DNA from: an uncultured Chthonomonas sp.
GTDB taxonomy: Bacteria; Armatimonadota; Chthonomonadetes; Chthonomonadales; CAJBBX01
Direction of reading: 5' to 3'
Length of the DNA: 41,634 bases
Assembly: GCA_903951425.1 (NCBI GenBank)
Contig: CAJBBX010000097.1
Span: forward strand, 1-41,634
The notes below the pieces were generated by a model that was not told where the DNA came from, made no database searches, and saw only the letters and a list, made by a program, of their open reading frames with translations. The translations under genes were made by a program, and so were the position numbers. This document shows, piece by piece, positions 1-8,290 of the stretch (the first letter of the stretch is position 1; every line of letters begins with the position of its first letter).

Positions 1-808
1 CCACGGCGATGGCGGTACACATGTTGCTTCCGGCGCCGCCCACGAACGTGGCATAGGTAACGGAGGGGTCGACTACCAGCGGACGCGAGGCGTCGTACCG
101 TGCGATTTGGAACGCGACCGTGTTGCGCTCCAGCGTGAAGCCGCAGGCGACCTGGGTGCGCTTGCCGTTCAGCGTCTGGTAGGCGTAGGGCCGGTTCAGG
201 ACCACGTCGCCGCAGGCGGTGGATGCCACAACGCGGCCGGCCACGTTCCGGAGCGACCGCGCGCCGCTGACGGCCATGCGGATCCTCGCCGGGTCGGCGC
301 CGGGCTTCACCACGAAGTCATACTCCAGCGTTCGGCTCTGCCCCGCTCCGTAGTAGACCAGGTCCACGCCGGGGTAGACGCCGGCGACGCGGGCTCGGGC
401 GTAGGTGGGGACGCGGGCGTGCCACTTCTTCGGGTCGTTGCCGATGAAGTAGTTGACGATCCCGGCCTGCTTCTCCAGCCCTGTGACCGCGGCCTTCGCG
501 TTGGAGCCGGTGAGCTTGAGGCGCAGGGCCGCCGCCTTGCCGCCCTTGGCCAGGGCGAAGACGGCCTCGGTGTTGGTGAGGAAGACCGTGCCGCCGGAGG
601 TGCGCCCGACGAACTGGACGGCCCTGGGGTACTGCCCGGTGTTCTTCTCAAAAGTCAGGGGCAGGTTGGGCGCCTGCATCCTGGGCGTGCCGGGCGCCGC
701 CATGGCGGAGCCGACCGACAGGAGGAGCGCCGCCGGAGCGGTTAGGCGCAGAAGGCTCCTCAGGGAGTGTGGGTTGGGCCGCGCGGCGGCCGAACTGTGA
801 TTCCACAT
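1..808 (-). CDS. Secreted DUF7948 / SBBP-repeat type protein (3' end outside window)
   Basis: An open frame of 269 codons starts at an ATG at 808 and runs off the left edge without a stop. An AAAGGAA ribosome site lies just upstream. Residues 1-38 form an export signal with a Leu/Ala-rich core ending near SAMA-APG. The mature part begins LTFEKNTGQYP and continues with FVGRTSGGTVFL and VDLVYYG; this is the pattern of the DUF7948 domain that precedes beta-propeller (SBBP) repeats in large secreted proteins. The last visible residues, YATFVGGAGSN, look like the opening of the first SBBP repeat, so the missing part is probably a propeller. The function of the family is unknown; cell-surface or extracellular location is inferred. 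It is divergent from the regulator to its right, with about 250 bp between the preferred starts. Confidence 0.8.
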   Translation of the reverse strand, partial: MWNHSSAAARPNPHSLRSLLRLTAPAALLLSVGSAMAAPGTPRMQAPNLPLTFEKNTGQYPRAVQFVGRTSGGTVFLTNTEAVFALAKGGKAAALRLKLTGSNAKAAVTGLEKQAGIVNYFIGNDPKKWHARVPTYARARVAGVYPGVDLVYYGAGQSRTLEYDFVVKPGADPARIRMAVSGARSLRNVAGRVVASTACGDVVLNRPYAYQTLNGKRTQVACGFTLERNTVAFQIARYDASRPLVVDPSVTYATFVGGAGSNMCTAIAV

Positions 809-1061
809 GCGATGCGTGTTCCTTTCCGGGTGGTTGACGATCTGCCCATCGGCTGGGCGCCTGCAATCCCCCGTCGGAGGCCATTGTACGGAACGCTGCG
901 CTACGCTACCGCTACGGAACGGGCATGAATCGCCGCTACGGTCGGCCATGTTTCAGCGATTCCGCGAAGAAGTTCGGGCGCTCCGGGTGCTATCCTGTGG
1001 ATGGGCGGCGTTGGTGTGCGTTTCTCTTGTTCCCGATGTCTTTGCGGGGCCGTTCGGGAGG

Positions 1062-4037
1062 GTGCCGTTGGAGCTGGACGTTTGGCGTGTCGGCATGTTC
1101 GGAGGGCTCTCTTTGCAGGGGCTTGGCGGAAGCAGTCCCGCCTACCCCACGCGAAGGACCGCCGCCCTGCTGGCGCGCCTCGCCTACCCCGGGCGCCGCC
1201 GCTTCTCGCGCGACGAACTGACCGAGTGGCTCTATCCGAACGCGGGAGCCGACGAGGGACGGGTCCAGATGCGCCAGGTTCTGGTGCGCCTACGCCGCCT
1301 TCTGGAGCCGGAAGGTGTGGAGCCCGGTAGCGTCGTGGTGAGCGACCGTGAGCACGTCGGACTGAACCCCGCGGCCTTGCGTACCGACGTCGCCGACTTC
1401 GAGGCAGCCATGGAGGCGGCAATCGGCTTGGAGGGAACTGAGGCGGAGGCCGCGCTGACGCGAGCCGTCTCGATCTACACGGGCGACCTCCTGCCGAGCC
1501 TCGACGGCGAGTGGGTGGTCTACGAGCGCCAACGCCTGCGCAACCGGGCGCTAGACGCTCTGGTAACGCTGGCGGGCCTGTGCGAGTCCGCCGGCGACTA
1601 CGCCGCGGCCGCCGACCATGCCTCGCGGGCCATCGCCATCGATCCGCTCGGCCAGGGCGCGCATGTGGCACACATCCGGAGCGCCGCCGCGGCGGGCGAT
1701 GCCGGCGGCGCGCAACGGCACCTGGCCGCCATGACGAGGCTCTGGCGCGAGGAGTTCGGCTCCGATGCCCCGCCGGCGGCCTATGCCGCGGCCGCCACCG
1801 TTCGGCGCGGCTCCGAACAGCCCGTCCCGCATGGGGTGCGCCGCGGACGCGTGCCGGCTCCGCTGAGCCGCTTCTTCGGCAGGGAGGCCCAGGTCGAGGA
1901 GATCCGCGGCAGGCTGGCGCCGGGTCCGGAGCAGACTCGGTTGCTGACGCTGACCGGTCCGGGCGGCGCCGGCAAGACGCGGCTGGCGGTGGCGGCGGCC
2001 GCCGCGCTGATGGACGCCTACAGCGGCGCGATCCGGTTTGTGCCGCTGGCCGACGTGGCCGGCCCCGGCTCCGTGGCCTCCGAGCTGGCGCGCGTGCTGG
2101 GTGTGCCGAGCAGCGCCGACGAGGCGCTGGCAGCGGCCATCAGCAATACATTATGCTTGGAGGCGGGCTGCTTGCTCCTGCTCGACAACATGGAGCATGT
2201 GGTGGACGAAGGTGCGCGCATCGCCGAGATGCTCCTGTCGCACTGCCCCGGCCTGGCCGTGCTGGCCACCTCGCGGCGGTCGCTGGGCGTGCAAGGGGAG
2301 CGCCGGATGGCCGTCGCGCCCCTCGAAACGCCGCCCGAGGCCGCCGCTGCCGGCCGCATCCTGGAGTACCCCAGCGTTCGGATGCTGGCCGACCGCATCC
2401 AGGCGCGGCGGCCGGGCTTCGCGGTGACCGACCTGAACGCCCCGGCGGCCGCGGCGCTCTGCGCCCGGCTGGACGGGCTGCCGCTGGCCATCGAGCTGGT
2501 GGCCGGTTGGGCCGGGATGTACACACTGGAGGAGATGGTCTCCCGGCTCGCCGTGACGCCGGCGCTACTGACGAGCCCATCGTCAGCCGCTTCGTCTCGC
2601 GTCGCCTCGCTGGATGCCGCCATGGAGTGGAGCCTTCGCCTGCTGGATGATGGGCAACGCCGGCTCTTTGCGGCTCTCTCCGTCTTCCGAGGCGGGTGGC
2701 TCATGGATGCAGTTGAGGCTGTCTGCGGCGCTGGGCCGGCCCGGCTTCGCGGCCTGCAGGAGTGCTCGCTGATCATGGCGACGGCCACCGGCGGACGGAT
2801 GCGCTTCGGAATGCTGGAGACGCTACGGGCCTTCGCCGAGCAGCGACTGGAGCCGGCCGAGGCCGACCGTGTGCGCGGAAGGCACGCCCGCTGGTTCGCC
2901 GAGATGGCGGAGCGCGCCGTGGCGCAGGCATCCGACAAGGTCGTAGAGGACTGGCCGACGACGCTGGAGCCCGACCTGGCCAACTGCGGCGCGGCGCTCC
3001 AGTGGTGCCTCCGTGAGCCCGGCCGATCGGCCGACGATATCGACTCGGGGGTGCGCCTGGCTGCGGCGCTCTGGCCTTACTGGGGCGTGATGGGCCAGTT
3101 CGGCGAGGCCCGACGGTGGCTTAGCGCGGCTCACGACGCATGTGGGGATCGGCGCACGGCGGAGCACGCGTGCGTGCTGCAGGGCCTGGGGCTCATCCTC
3201 GCCATGGACCCCGGTTGCGCCGCCGCCCTGGAGTGCGGCGATGAGAGCCTGGCCATCGCCCGCGAGCTGGGCGACCCGGTCGGCGAGACGAAGGCGCTGG
3301 CGACGCTGGGCAAGATCCACGAGCGGCGCGGCGAGATGGCCGAGGCGCGCAGCAGCTTCGAACTGGCCCTGGGTGCGGCGCGCGCCAATGGTCTGGACGA
3401 CGTGGCTCTGTCCGTCCTGCTCGGACTGGCGCTGGTGGCCGAGGCCGAGGGCGAGAGCGAGGCGGTCGCGGACACCCAGCGTCAGGCCCTGGCGCTGGCC
3501 CGGAAGCTGGGCAGCAAGCGGTACGCGGCGCTCCTCATGCAGGAGCTCGGCCTGCTCGCCTGGCGCACGGGTGATCTCGACACCGCACAGGCGCACCTGG
3601 AGGAGAGCCTTCGCCACAGCCGCGAACTGAGCGACACCTACTGCGAGGCGCGCTGCCTCTGGGGTCTCGGCCATGTGGCACGGGCGCGGGAAGATGCGCC
3701 GCAGGCTGCCGGGCGGTTCCGGGCGATGCTCGGCCTCGTCCGCGTAGCCGGGCGCGGCGCCCTGCGCGCCCCCTGCCTGGAGGGCCTGGCCCATACGGCG
3801 GAGGCCCAGGGCGCGCACGAGACCGCGGCGACGCTGCTTGCCCACGCGGAGATGCTGCGCGAGGCGCCGAACTTGCCGCCGCCGACGCCGGGGGAGATGG
3901 AGGCCCACGCGGCGCTGGCGCTCCGCCTTCGGGAAGCGCTGGGCGAGGAGGCCTTCCTGGATGCCCGCGGGCGCGGCAGGAGCCTCGACCCGGAGGAGGC
4001 CCTGCGGCTGGCCGACGCGCCCTTGACGTCATCCTGA
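1062..4037 (+). CDS. BTAD/SARP-family regulator with NB-ARC-like NTPase and TPR domains
   Basis: From the GTG at 1062 the product has 991 residues. Residues 5-105 look like the winged-helix DNA-binding domain of SARP regulators and about 108-245 like the bacterial transcriptional activation domain (FEAAMEAA, YTGDLLPSLDGEWV). A STAND-type NTPase follows: Walker A GPGGAGKT at 299-306, Walker B LLLLDN at 371-376, then the ATSRRSLGVQGE and GLPLAIEL motifs common in AfsR-like proteins. The C-terminal 350 residues are TPR-like helical repeats. It is probably an ATP-gated transcription activator; the ligand and targets are not visible. The frame stays open upstream to 807, and ATGs at 948 and 1095 are alternative starts. 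I prefer 1062 because family similarity begins right after it, but its GGGAGG lies too close for a normal ribosome site. The stop codon lies inside a repeat. Confidence 0.85.
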   Translation: MPLELDVWRVGMFGGLSLQGLGGSSPAYPTRRTAALLARLAYPGRRRFSRDELTEWLYPNAGADEGRVQMRQVLVRLRRLLEPEGVEPGSVVVSDREHVGLNPAALRTDVADFEAAMEAAIGLEGTEAEAALTRAVSIYTGDLLPSLDGEWVVYERQRLRNRALDALVTLAGLCESAGDYAAAADHASRAIAIDPLGQGAHVAHIRSAAAAGDAGGAQRHLAAMTRLWREEFGSDAPPAAYAAAATVRRGSEQPVPHGVRRGRVPAPLSRFFGREAQVEEIRGRLAPGPEQTRLLTLTGPGGAGKTRLAVAAAAALMDAYSGAIRFVPLADVAGPGSVASELARVLGVPSSADEALAAAISNTLCLEAGCLLLLDNMEHVVDEGARIAEMLLSHCPGLAVLATSRRSLGVQGERRMAVAPLETPPEAAAAGRILEYPSVRMLADRIQARRPGFAVTDLNAPAAAALCARLDGLPLAIELVAGWAGMYTLEEMVSRLAVTPALLTSPSSAASSRVASLDAAMEWSLRLLDDGQRRLFAALSVFRGGWLMDAVEAVCGAGPARLRGLQECSLIMATATGGRMRFGMLETLRAFAEQRLEPAEADRVRGRHARWFAEMAERAVAQASDKVVEDWPTTLEPDLANCGAALQWCLREPGRSADDIDSGVRLAAALWPYWGVMGQFGEARRWLSAAHDACGDRRTAEHACVLQGLGLILAMDPGCAAALECGDESLAIARELGDPVGETKALATLGKIHERRGEMAEARSSFELALGAARANGLDDVALSVLLGLALVAEAEGESEAVADTQRQALALARKLGSKRYAALLMQELGLLAWRTGDLDTAQAHLEESLRHSRELSDTYCEARCLWGLGHVARAREDAPQAAGRFRAMLGLVRVAGRGALRAPCLEGLAHTAEAQGAHETAATLLAHAEMLREAPNLPPPTPGEMEAHAALALRLREALGEEAFLDARGRGRSLDPEEALRLADAPLTSS

Positions 4038-4373
4038 TGCGAAGCGGAAGGATCCCTCCGGCGTGCGCCACCGCACCTGCGCGCCGCACGAGCCCAGCCG
4101 TCGGTTGAGTAGGCCCGCGCTGCCGTTCGCGCGGACCGTATCGAAACCACGGCGCACTCGGGTCTGCCGGGCCACGGCGGCACGGACGCCCGAGCCACCA
4201 GGGCCGGCGCGTGGCTCCCTCTCCCGGCGTCGACGGGCTCCCTGCGCCGCTGAGGCTGCTCGCCGGGAGAGGGTTGGGGTGAGGGCCCAACGGGCGCCCG
4301 TCGGCGGCCTCCAAGCAAGCCACCGCGGCGCTGGAGTCGGGACCCTTCACTTCGTTCAGGGCGACGTCAAGGG
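4020..4373. repeat. Outer pair of inverted repeats flanking the intergenic region
   Basis: The 37 bases at 4020-4056 (beginning CCCTTGACGTCATCCTGA) recur as an imperfect inverted copy at 4339-4373. The complement of the second copy begins CCCTTGACGTCGCCCTGA and ends GAAGGGTCCC, against GAAGGATCCC in the first. The two arms are about 280 bp apart and enclose a smaller hairpin. The sequence resembles the GTCATCCTGAGCGAAGCGAAGGATC-type interspersed repeats seen in many environmental bacteria (my recollection). The left arm overlaps the last codons and the stop of the BTAD regulator. Confidence 0.7.
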
Positions 4374-4587
4374 CAAGAGGCGGACGGGTCAAGATGGACA
4401 CCTCTCTGACCTAGGAAACTGGCGCCCTTGTGCCTAGGCCGACGCCTCCGGTGCCGCGACCAGGCTGCACTGTCCCAGAGATGGGGGTCAGTCCAGTTCA
4501 GTCCACGTCGTCAGCCCTGTCAGCACGGTCCCGCCGTTCAGGCCCTCCCCCCGGCCCTCTCCCAGCGCGTCACTCCCTCTCCCGGCG
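4041..4587. other. Intergenic region, about 550 bp, no credible gene
   Basis: This lies between the convergent ends of the BTAD regulator and the GH106 gene. Short open frames exist on both strands, but they have no ribosome site and a low-complexity Arg/Pro/Ala composition typical of GC-rich non-coding DNA. The recognisable content is the two repeat families listed separately. Two CCTAGG sites (about 4408-4440) have no obvious meaning. Confidence 0.6.
4217..4273. repeat. Perfect 13-bp inverted repeat (hairpin) within the repeat region
   Basis: CCCTCTCCCGGCG at 4217-4229 is matched exactly by its complement CGCCGGGAGAGGG at 4261-4273, with a 31-nt loop. It is followed by TTGGGGTGAGGGC, the usual continuation of a widespread extragenic palindrome family (recollection). 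It could act as a terminator for the convergent genes, but it has no U-tract. Confidence 0.75.
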
Positions 4588-4600
4588 TCAATGGGCTCCC
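4575..4600. repeat. Second copy of the 26-bp CCCTCTCCCGGCG repeat
   Basis: Bases 4575-4600 match 4217-4242 with two mismatches (CCCTCTCCCGGCG, then TCAATGGGCTCCC here and TCGACGGGCTCCC there). The copy spans the stop codon of the GH106 gene (4588-4590), so the repeat supplies the end of that protein. Confidence 0.75.
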
Positions 4601-7600
4601 GCAGGCTTCAGCAGCGCGTGCTGCGTCGTCTCCAGCCGGACGGGACCCAGCAGGCCCGAGGGCTGCAGCGGGGCCTTGGCCGGCCAGAGCCGCCACGAGG
4701 TGAAGGTATAGCGGCCCGTGGGGCTGGGCCTGTCGGCCTGCAGCCAGTCCGGCCACACGGCCATGGTGCCGCCGTTGCGCGGGCTGTCCTCGGGTAGCTC
4801 CTCGTCGCCGATCTGGCGGTTGATCCAGAGGTTGGTGACCCTGAGCTCGAGCCGGTTTGCGCCCGGCCGCACCGCCGAAGTCACGTCCAGCCGGTAGGGC
4901 GCGTGCCACAGGACGCCCAGGTCCTTGCCGTTGAGCGTCACCCCGGCCATCACCTCCACGCGGCCCAGATCTAGGAAGACGCGGCGACCGGAGCCCAGCA
5001 TGGCGGCCGGCACGGTGATCTCCTTCTCATAGCGGGCCGTGCCGGAGTAATACCGGATGCCGCTCACCTTGGAGTCGCTCCACGAGGAGAGGTCGGGGAG
5101 GAGCGCCGAGGCGGGGCCGCCCCACTTCGGGTCGAACGCCACGCGCCACGCGCCCTGAACCGTCATGGCGGGCGCGGCAGCCGCAACGGTCGCCCGCAAC
5201 GTCCGGCCGTTCCGGTCACGCGCTTCATACTCGCCCGCGCCGGCCGTTTCAACCGCCAGCGCTCCGGATGCGGTGCGGACCACGATACCCGCGTTGCGAA
5301 CCGCCTCGGGCATCTCGAAGGTGACGACGTCGCCGTCGGTGCCGGAGGTTGAGAAGCGCTTGCCACGTACCTCGTACTCCACGCGCAGGGTCTTCACCAC
5401 CATGGGCACCGGGTCGCCCCAGCGGACCAGGTCGGCCACCACGAAGGCGCCGTTCCGCTCCCGCACGAGCTGTTGCACGTTGGCCGTGACATCCTTCAGC
5501 CGGTCGACTTCGCCAGCGGGCCCCCAGATGGCGCGAACGATCTTCGCGGGCCTGGCGTCGTCGGCCGGAGCGCCCACGCGGATGGGCTGGTGGTCGGTGG
5601 CCGCGGCCGTGCGCTGCTTGCCGTCGATCTCGTACTCGATGCGCAGCGTCTTCACGACGAGGTTGGCCGGGTCGCCTACGTTAAAGCCTTCGACGTTGAA
5701 CGCGCGGCGGCCCATGTCCACCCAGCCTTGCACGATGGATGTCACATCCACCGACCGGGCCGTGGCGCCCCAGAGGGCCTTGCGAATGACGATGTCGCCG
5801 ACGCGGGTGGCTGTCGTGCCGATGAGGCGCCCCTTCGGCCCGAACTTCGCCAGCGTGGCCGCGGCGGGCCGGCCGGGCTGGAAGACCACGAAGACCGATC
5901 CGGCCTGCGGCAGACGCAGCGCCATGCGGGTCACCTTGCCCGTGTCCTCGAAGACGGTGACGGGTCGGGTGGCGCCGGTGACGGCGTCCCAGATCTCCGG
6001 CGTCTTGCCCGTCACCCGGAACGCGGCGTAGGCGTTGGCGGGTTGCTTGCGCGGGTTGGTCACGAAGTAGAGGTCCACGCCTCCCACGCGCCGGTGGATC
6101 CAGTTCAGCACCCGGTCAGCCGCGAAGTCCGGCGGCACGCCGCGGGCCGCCAGGACCTTGTCGACGCTCTTGCCCGTGATAACCTTCCCGGTGGCCCAGA
6201 GCGCCTCGGCGGCAGCGCGGACCTCGGCATCGCAGCCGGGGTAGCCCGCCAGGCTCGGCGAAGCGGAGGGCTTGGGACCGAGGATGAGTGCGCCCGCCTT
6301 CGCCAGTTCGGCCACGCGGCGCAGGAGTGCGGGGGTCATGCGCTGGGCGTCGGGCAACACGAGCGCACGGTAGCTCATGCCGTCGGGCAGCACGAGCAGG
6401 CCGCCCTTGACGCTCACGCGGGTGATCAGGGCCTCGGGCGTGCAGCCGTCGTAGTTGTAGCCGGGCCGGGCGGCGGCGCCTCCGGGCACGGGCGGCGGTG
6501 CGCTGAAGCTCCGCGGGGCGCCCTCGGGCTGCAGGTAGAGCACATCGGCCACGAAATGCCCCTGGCGCAGCAGGTGCTGGCAGCGGGCCACGTAGCGGTG
6601 CCAGTCGAGGCTCTGCTCCCACCAGGTCTGACCCCGCTCGTAGTGGAGGCCCCAGGGGCCCATGGACATGCCGGGCCGGCGGTCGGGCCAGGGCTGCAGG
6701 GCGTAGCGGTGCACCACGAAACGGTTGATGCCCTGCGTGAAGGCCCAGTCGCCCAGCGCCTTGATGCTGCCGGGGTGGCCCAGCCACTTCTCGCCGTCGG
6801 CCGCAGTGAAGGCCTCGGCGCCGATGATGGGCTTGCCGTAGATGTGCGCTGCCGAGGTCATCTCGGGCAGCGTACCGGCGGCGCCGTACTCCGACCAGGA
6901 CCAGAACTCGGCCATGGGCTCGTCGCACCGTCCCGCGTAGGTCATATTGTCGCAGGTGGTGTCGCCGTATGCCTCGATAGATAGCTCCAGCCCGTGGCGC
7001 CGGGCCATGGTCTGGAAGTGGCCCGCGTAGTTCTCATGCAGCAGGTCGGCGATGGTCTGCCGGAAGTCGTAGAGGAACCGCTCGGAGACCTCCACGCTCT
7101 CCACCACGCGCCCGGTGATGACGGGCAGGTAGGGCTGCAGGTCATACCCGCGCAGGCGGCGGAACTCCTCCGGGAAGCGGGCCGTCCAGTTCTGCGAGCC
7201 GTTCTCCCAGCTGTCGATGTGCGTGCGGACCAGCGTCTTCCCCGCCCGCGGACCGACGTCGGCGATGAGCTTGCCCATGAGCCCGGCGAAGGCCGCCTCC
7301 GAGCCCTCCTTGCTCAGCTTGTCGCACTCCAGGCCGGTGCCCGAGGCGGGCGCGGGGGCGTTAACGGCGCCGGTGCAGGTGTGGCCCATGCGGACGATGG
7401 TCCATGCCCCGGCGGGCGCCTCCCAGGCGATGGTTCCGTCGGGCTGCATGGTGCGCGAGATATCCAGCACGCGGCCGCGGGGGATAGCGGCTCCCTCCGG
7501 TGTAGCCGGGTAGGCGCCCACCGGGCCAACGTCCTGCCGCACGAGCGCCGACTTGCCGCGGACATCCGGCAGGCGGTAGGCCGAGGGAGTGGGGATGGCC

Positions 7601-8100
7601 AGCACGCGCACGTCGCGGTAGTAGCCCGACACGGCGGCAGGCTGCGGCAGCGTCACGAGCACATCGCCGGGGCCCTTCACGTCGGCCTCGGACCAGACCA
7701 GCTTCTGCATGGCCAGCTCGGGAGTGATCCACGGTCCGCCGCTGCCGTTCCAACCGGCGTCGTTGTTCATGTTGACCTCGATGCCCAGCCGCTCGGCCTC
7801 AAGGCAGACCCACTTGAACATCTCGCGCCATTTATCCGAGGCGAAGGGCACGTCGCCCACGGGCGCTCCCTGGTCCACCTCCATGATGAGCACGCCGCCA
7901 ACGCCCGCGCGCTTCATCGCCTCGAGGTCGGCGGTGATGCCGACCCTGGTGATGTTGCCGTTGAGCCAAAACCAGTAGACCCACGGGCGAGCCGAGGCAG
8001 GCGGGCTCTTGAAGGCGGCGCGCAGTGCGTCAGGCGCGGCCTGGGCGCCGCAGAGGGCCAGGGCAAGAAAGGCCAGGATGAGGGCGATCTTCGTGCGCAT
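4588..8100 (-). CDS. Secreted GH106-type glycoside hydrolase (probable alpha-L-rhamnosidase)
   Basis: The product has 1170 residues. The ATG at 8100 has an AAGGGAG ribosome site and opens a clear signal peptide (MRTKIALILAFLALALC, cleavage near AQA-AP). The mature N-terminus, PWVYWFWLNGNIT then DLEAMKRAGVGGVLIMEV, is the signature of family GH106, which cleaves terminal alpha-L-rhamnose. Further hallmarks are DSWENGSQNWT near 297, RRGYDL near 320-330 (here RLRGYDL), SIEAYGDT with Glu376 and IIGAEAFT with Glu429; both Glu are candidate catalytic or substrate-binding residues. The last 200 residues form a GH2-like sugar-binding beta-sandwich (YEKEITVPAAM, VFLDLGRVEVMAGVTLNGKDLG). It should act in the periplasm or outside the cell. 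The gene lies 177 bp downstream of another glycosidase gene on the same strand. An upstream in-frame start at 8148 would put 16 residues before the signal peptide and is rejected. Confidence 0.88.
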   Translation of the reverse strand: MRTKIALILAFLALALCGAQAAPDALRAAFKSPPASARPWVYWFWLNGNITRVGITADLEAMKRAGVGGVLIMEVDQGAPVGDVPFASDKWREMFKWVCLEAERLGIEVNMNNDAGWNGSGGPWITPELAMQKLVWSEADVKGPGDVLVTLPQPAAVSGYYRDVRVLAIPTPSAYRLPDVRGKSALVRQDVGPVGAYPATPEGAAIPRGRVLDISRTMQPDGTIAWEAPAGAWTIVRMGHTCTGAVNAPAPASGTGLECDKLSKEGSEAAFAGLMGKLIADVGPRAGKTLVRTHIDSWENGSQNWTARFPEEFRRLRGYDLQPYLPVITGRVVESVEVSERFLYDFRQTIADLLHENYAGHFQTMARRHGLELSIEAYGDTTCDNMTYAGRCDEPMAEFWSWSEYGAAGTLPEMTSAAHIYGKPIIGAEAFTAADGEKWLGHPGSIKALGDWAFTQGINRFVVHRYALQPWPDRRPGMSMGPWGLHYERGQTWWEQSLDWHRYVARCQHLLRQGHFVADVLYLQPEGAPRSFSAPPPVPGGAAARPGYNYDGCTPEALITRVSVKGGLLVLPDGMSYRALVLPDAQRMTPALLRRVAELAKAGALILGPKPSASPSLAGYPGCDAEVRAAAEALWATGKVITGKSVDKVLAARGVPPDFAADRVLNWIHRRVGGVDLYFVTNPRKQPANAYAAFRVTGKTPEIWDAVTGATRPVTVFEDTGKVTRMALRLPQAGSVFVVFQPGRPAAATLAKFGPKGRLIGTTATRVGDIVIRKALWGATARSVDVTSIVQGWVDMGRRAFNVEGFNVGDPANLVVKTLRIEYEIDGKQRTAAATDHQPIRVGAPADDARPAKIVRAIWGPAGEVDRLKDVTANVQQLVRERNGAFVVADLVRWGDPVPMVVKTLRVEYEVRGKRFSTSGTDGDVVTFEMPEAVRNAGIVVRTASGALAVETAGAGEYEARDRNGRTLRATVAAAAPAMTVQGAWRVAFDPKWGGPASALLPDLSSWSDSKVSGIRYYSGTARYEKEITVPAAMLGSGRRVFLDLGRVEVMAGVTLNGKDLGVLWHAPYRLDVTSAVRPGANRLELRVTNLWINRQIGDEELPEDSPRNGGTMAVWPDWLQADRPSPTGRYTFTSWRLWPAKAPLQPSGLLGPVRLETTQHALLKPAGAH

Positions 8101-8182
8101 GGATGGGCTCCCTTGAGCAGGCCGGCCGACAAACCGGACCGCAGGCATACGGGCATGGTACCCGGCGGGAAGGTGGGCCGCT

Positions 8183-8290
8183 CACCTACGGCGCCGCCGG
8201 CTGAAGCCGACGGCTCCGGGGCCGATGGCCTGCTTCCCGGCTACCCCCCAACGGCTCCCCTCCGCTTCCGTCCTCGCCTACGGCGCTGCC
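8183..8290. repeat. Short direct repeat with an adjacent REP-like palindrome between two glycosidase genes
   Basis: CACCTACGGCGCCGCC at 8183-8198 and CGCCTACGGCGCTGCC at 8275-8290 match at 14 of 16 positions. The second copy contains the stop codon (8278-8280) of the upstream glycosidase. Overlapping the end of the first copy is the perfect palindrome CGGCTGAAGCCG at 8198-8209. This looks like decayed extragenic repeat material; no other function is visible. Confidence 0.45.

Noticed and set aside
4428-4711. Overlapping 91-93 codon frames in the region before and within the GH106 3' end
   Set aside because: No ribosome site, low-complexity Arg/Pro/Ala composition, and overlap with the repeats and the GH106 gene.
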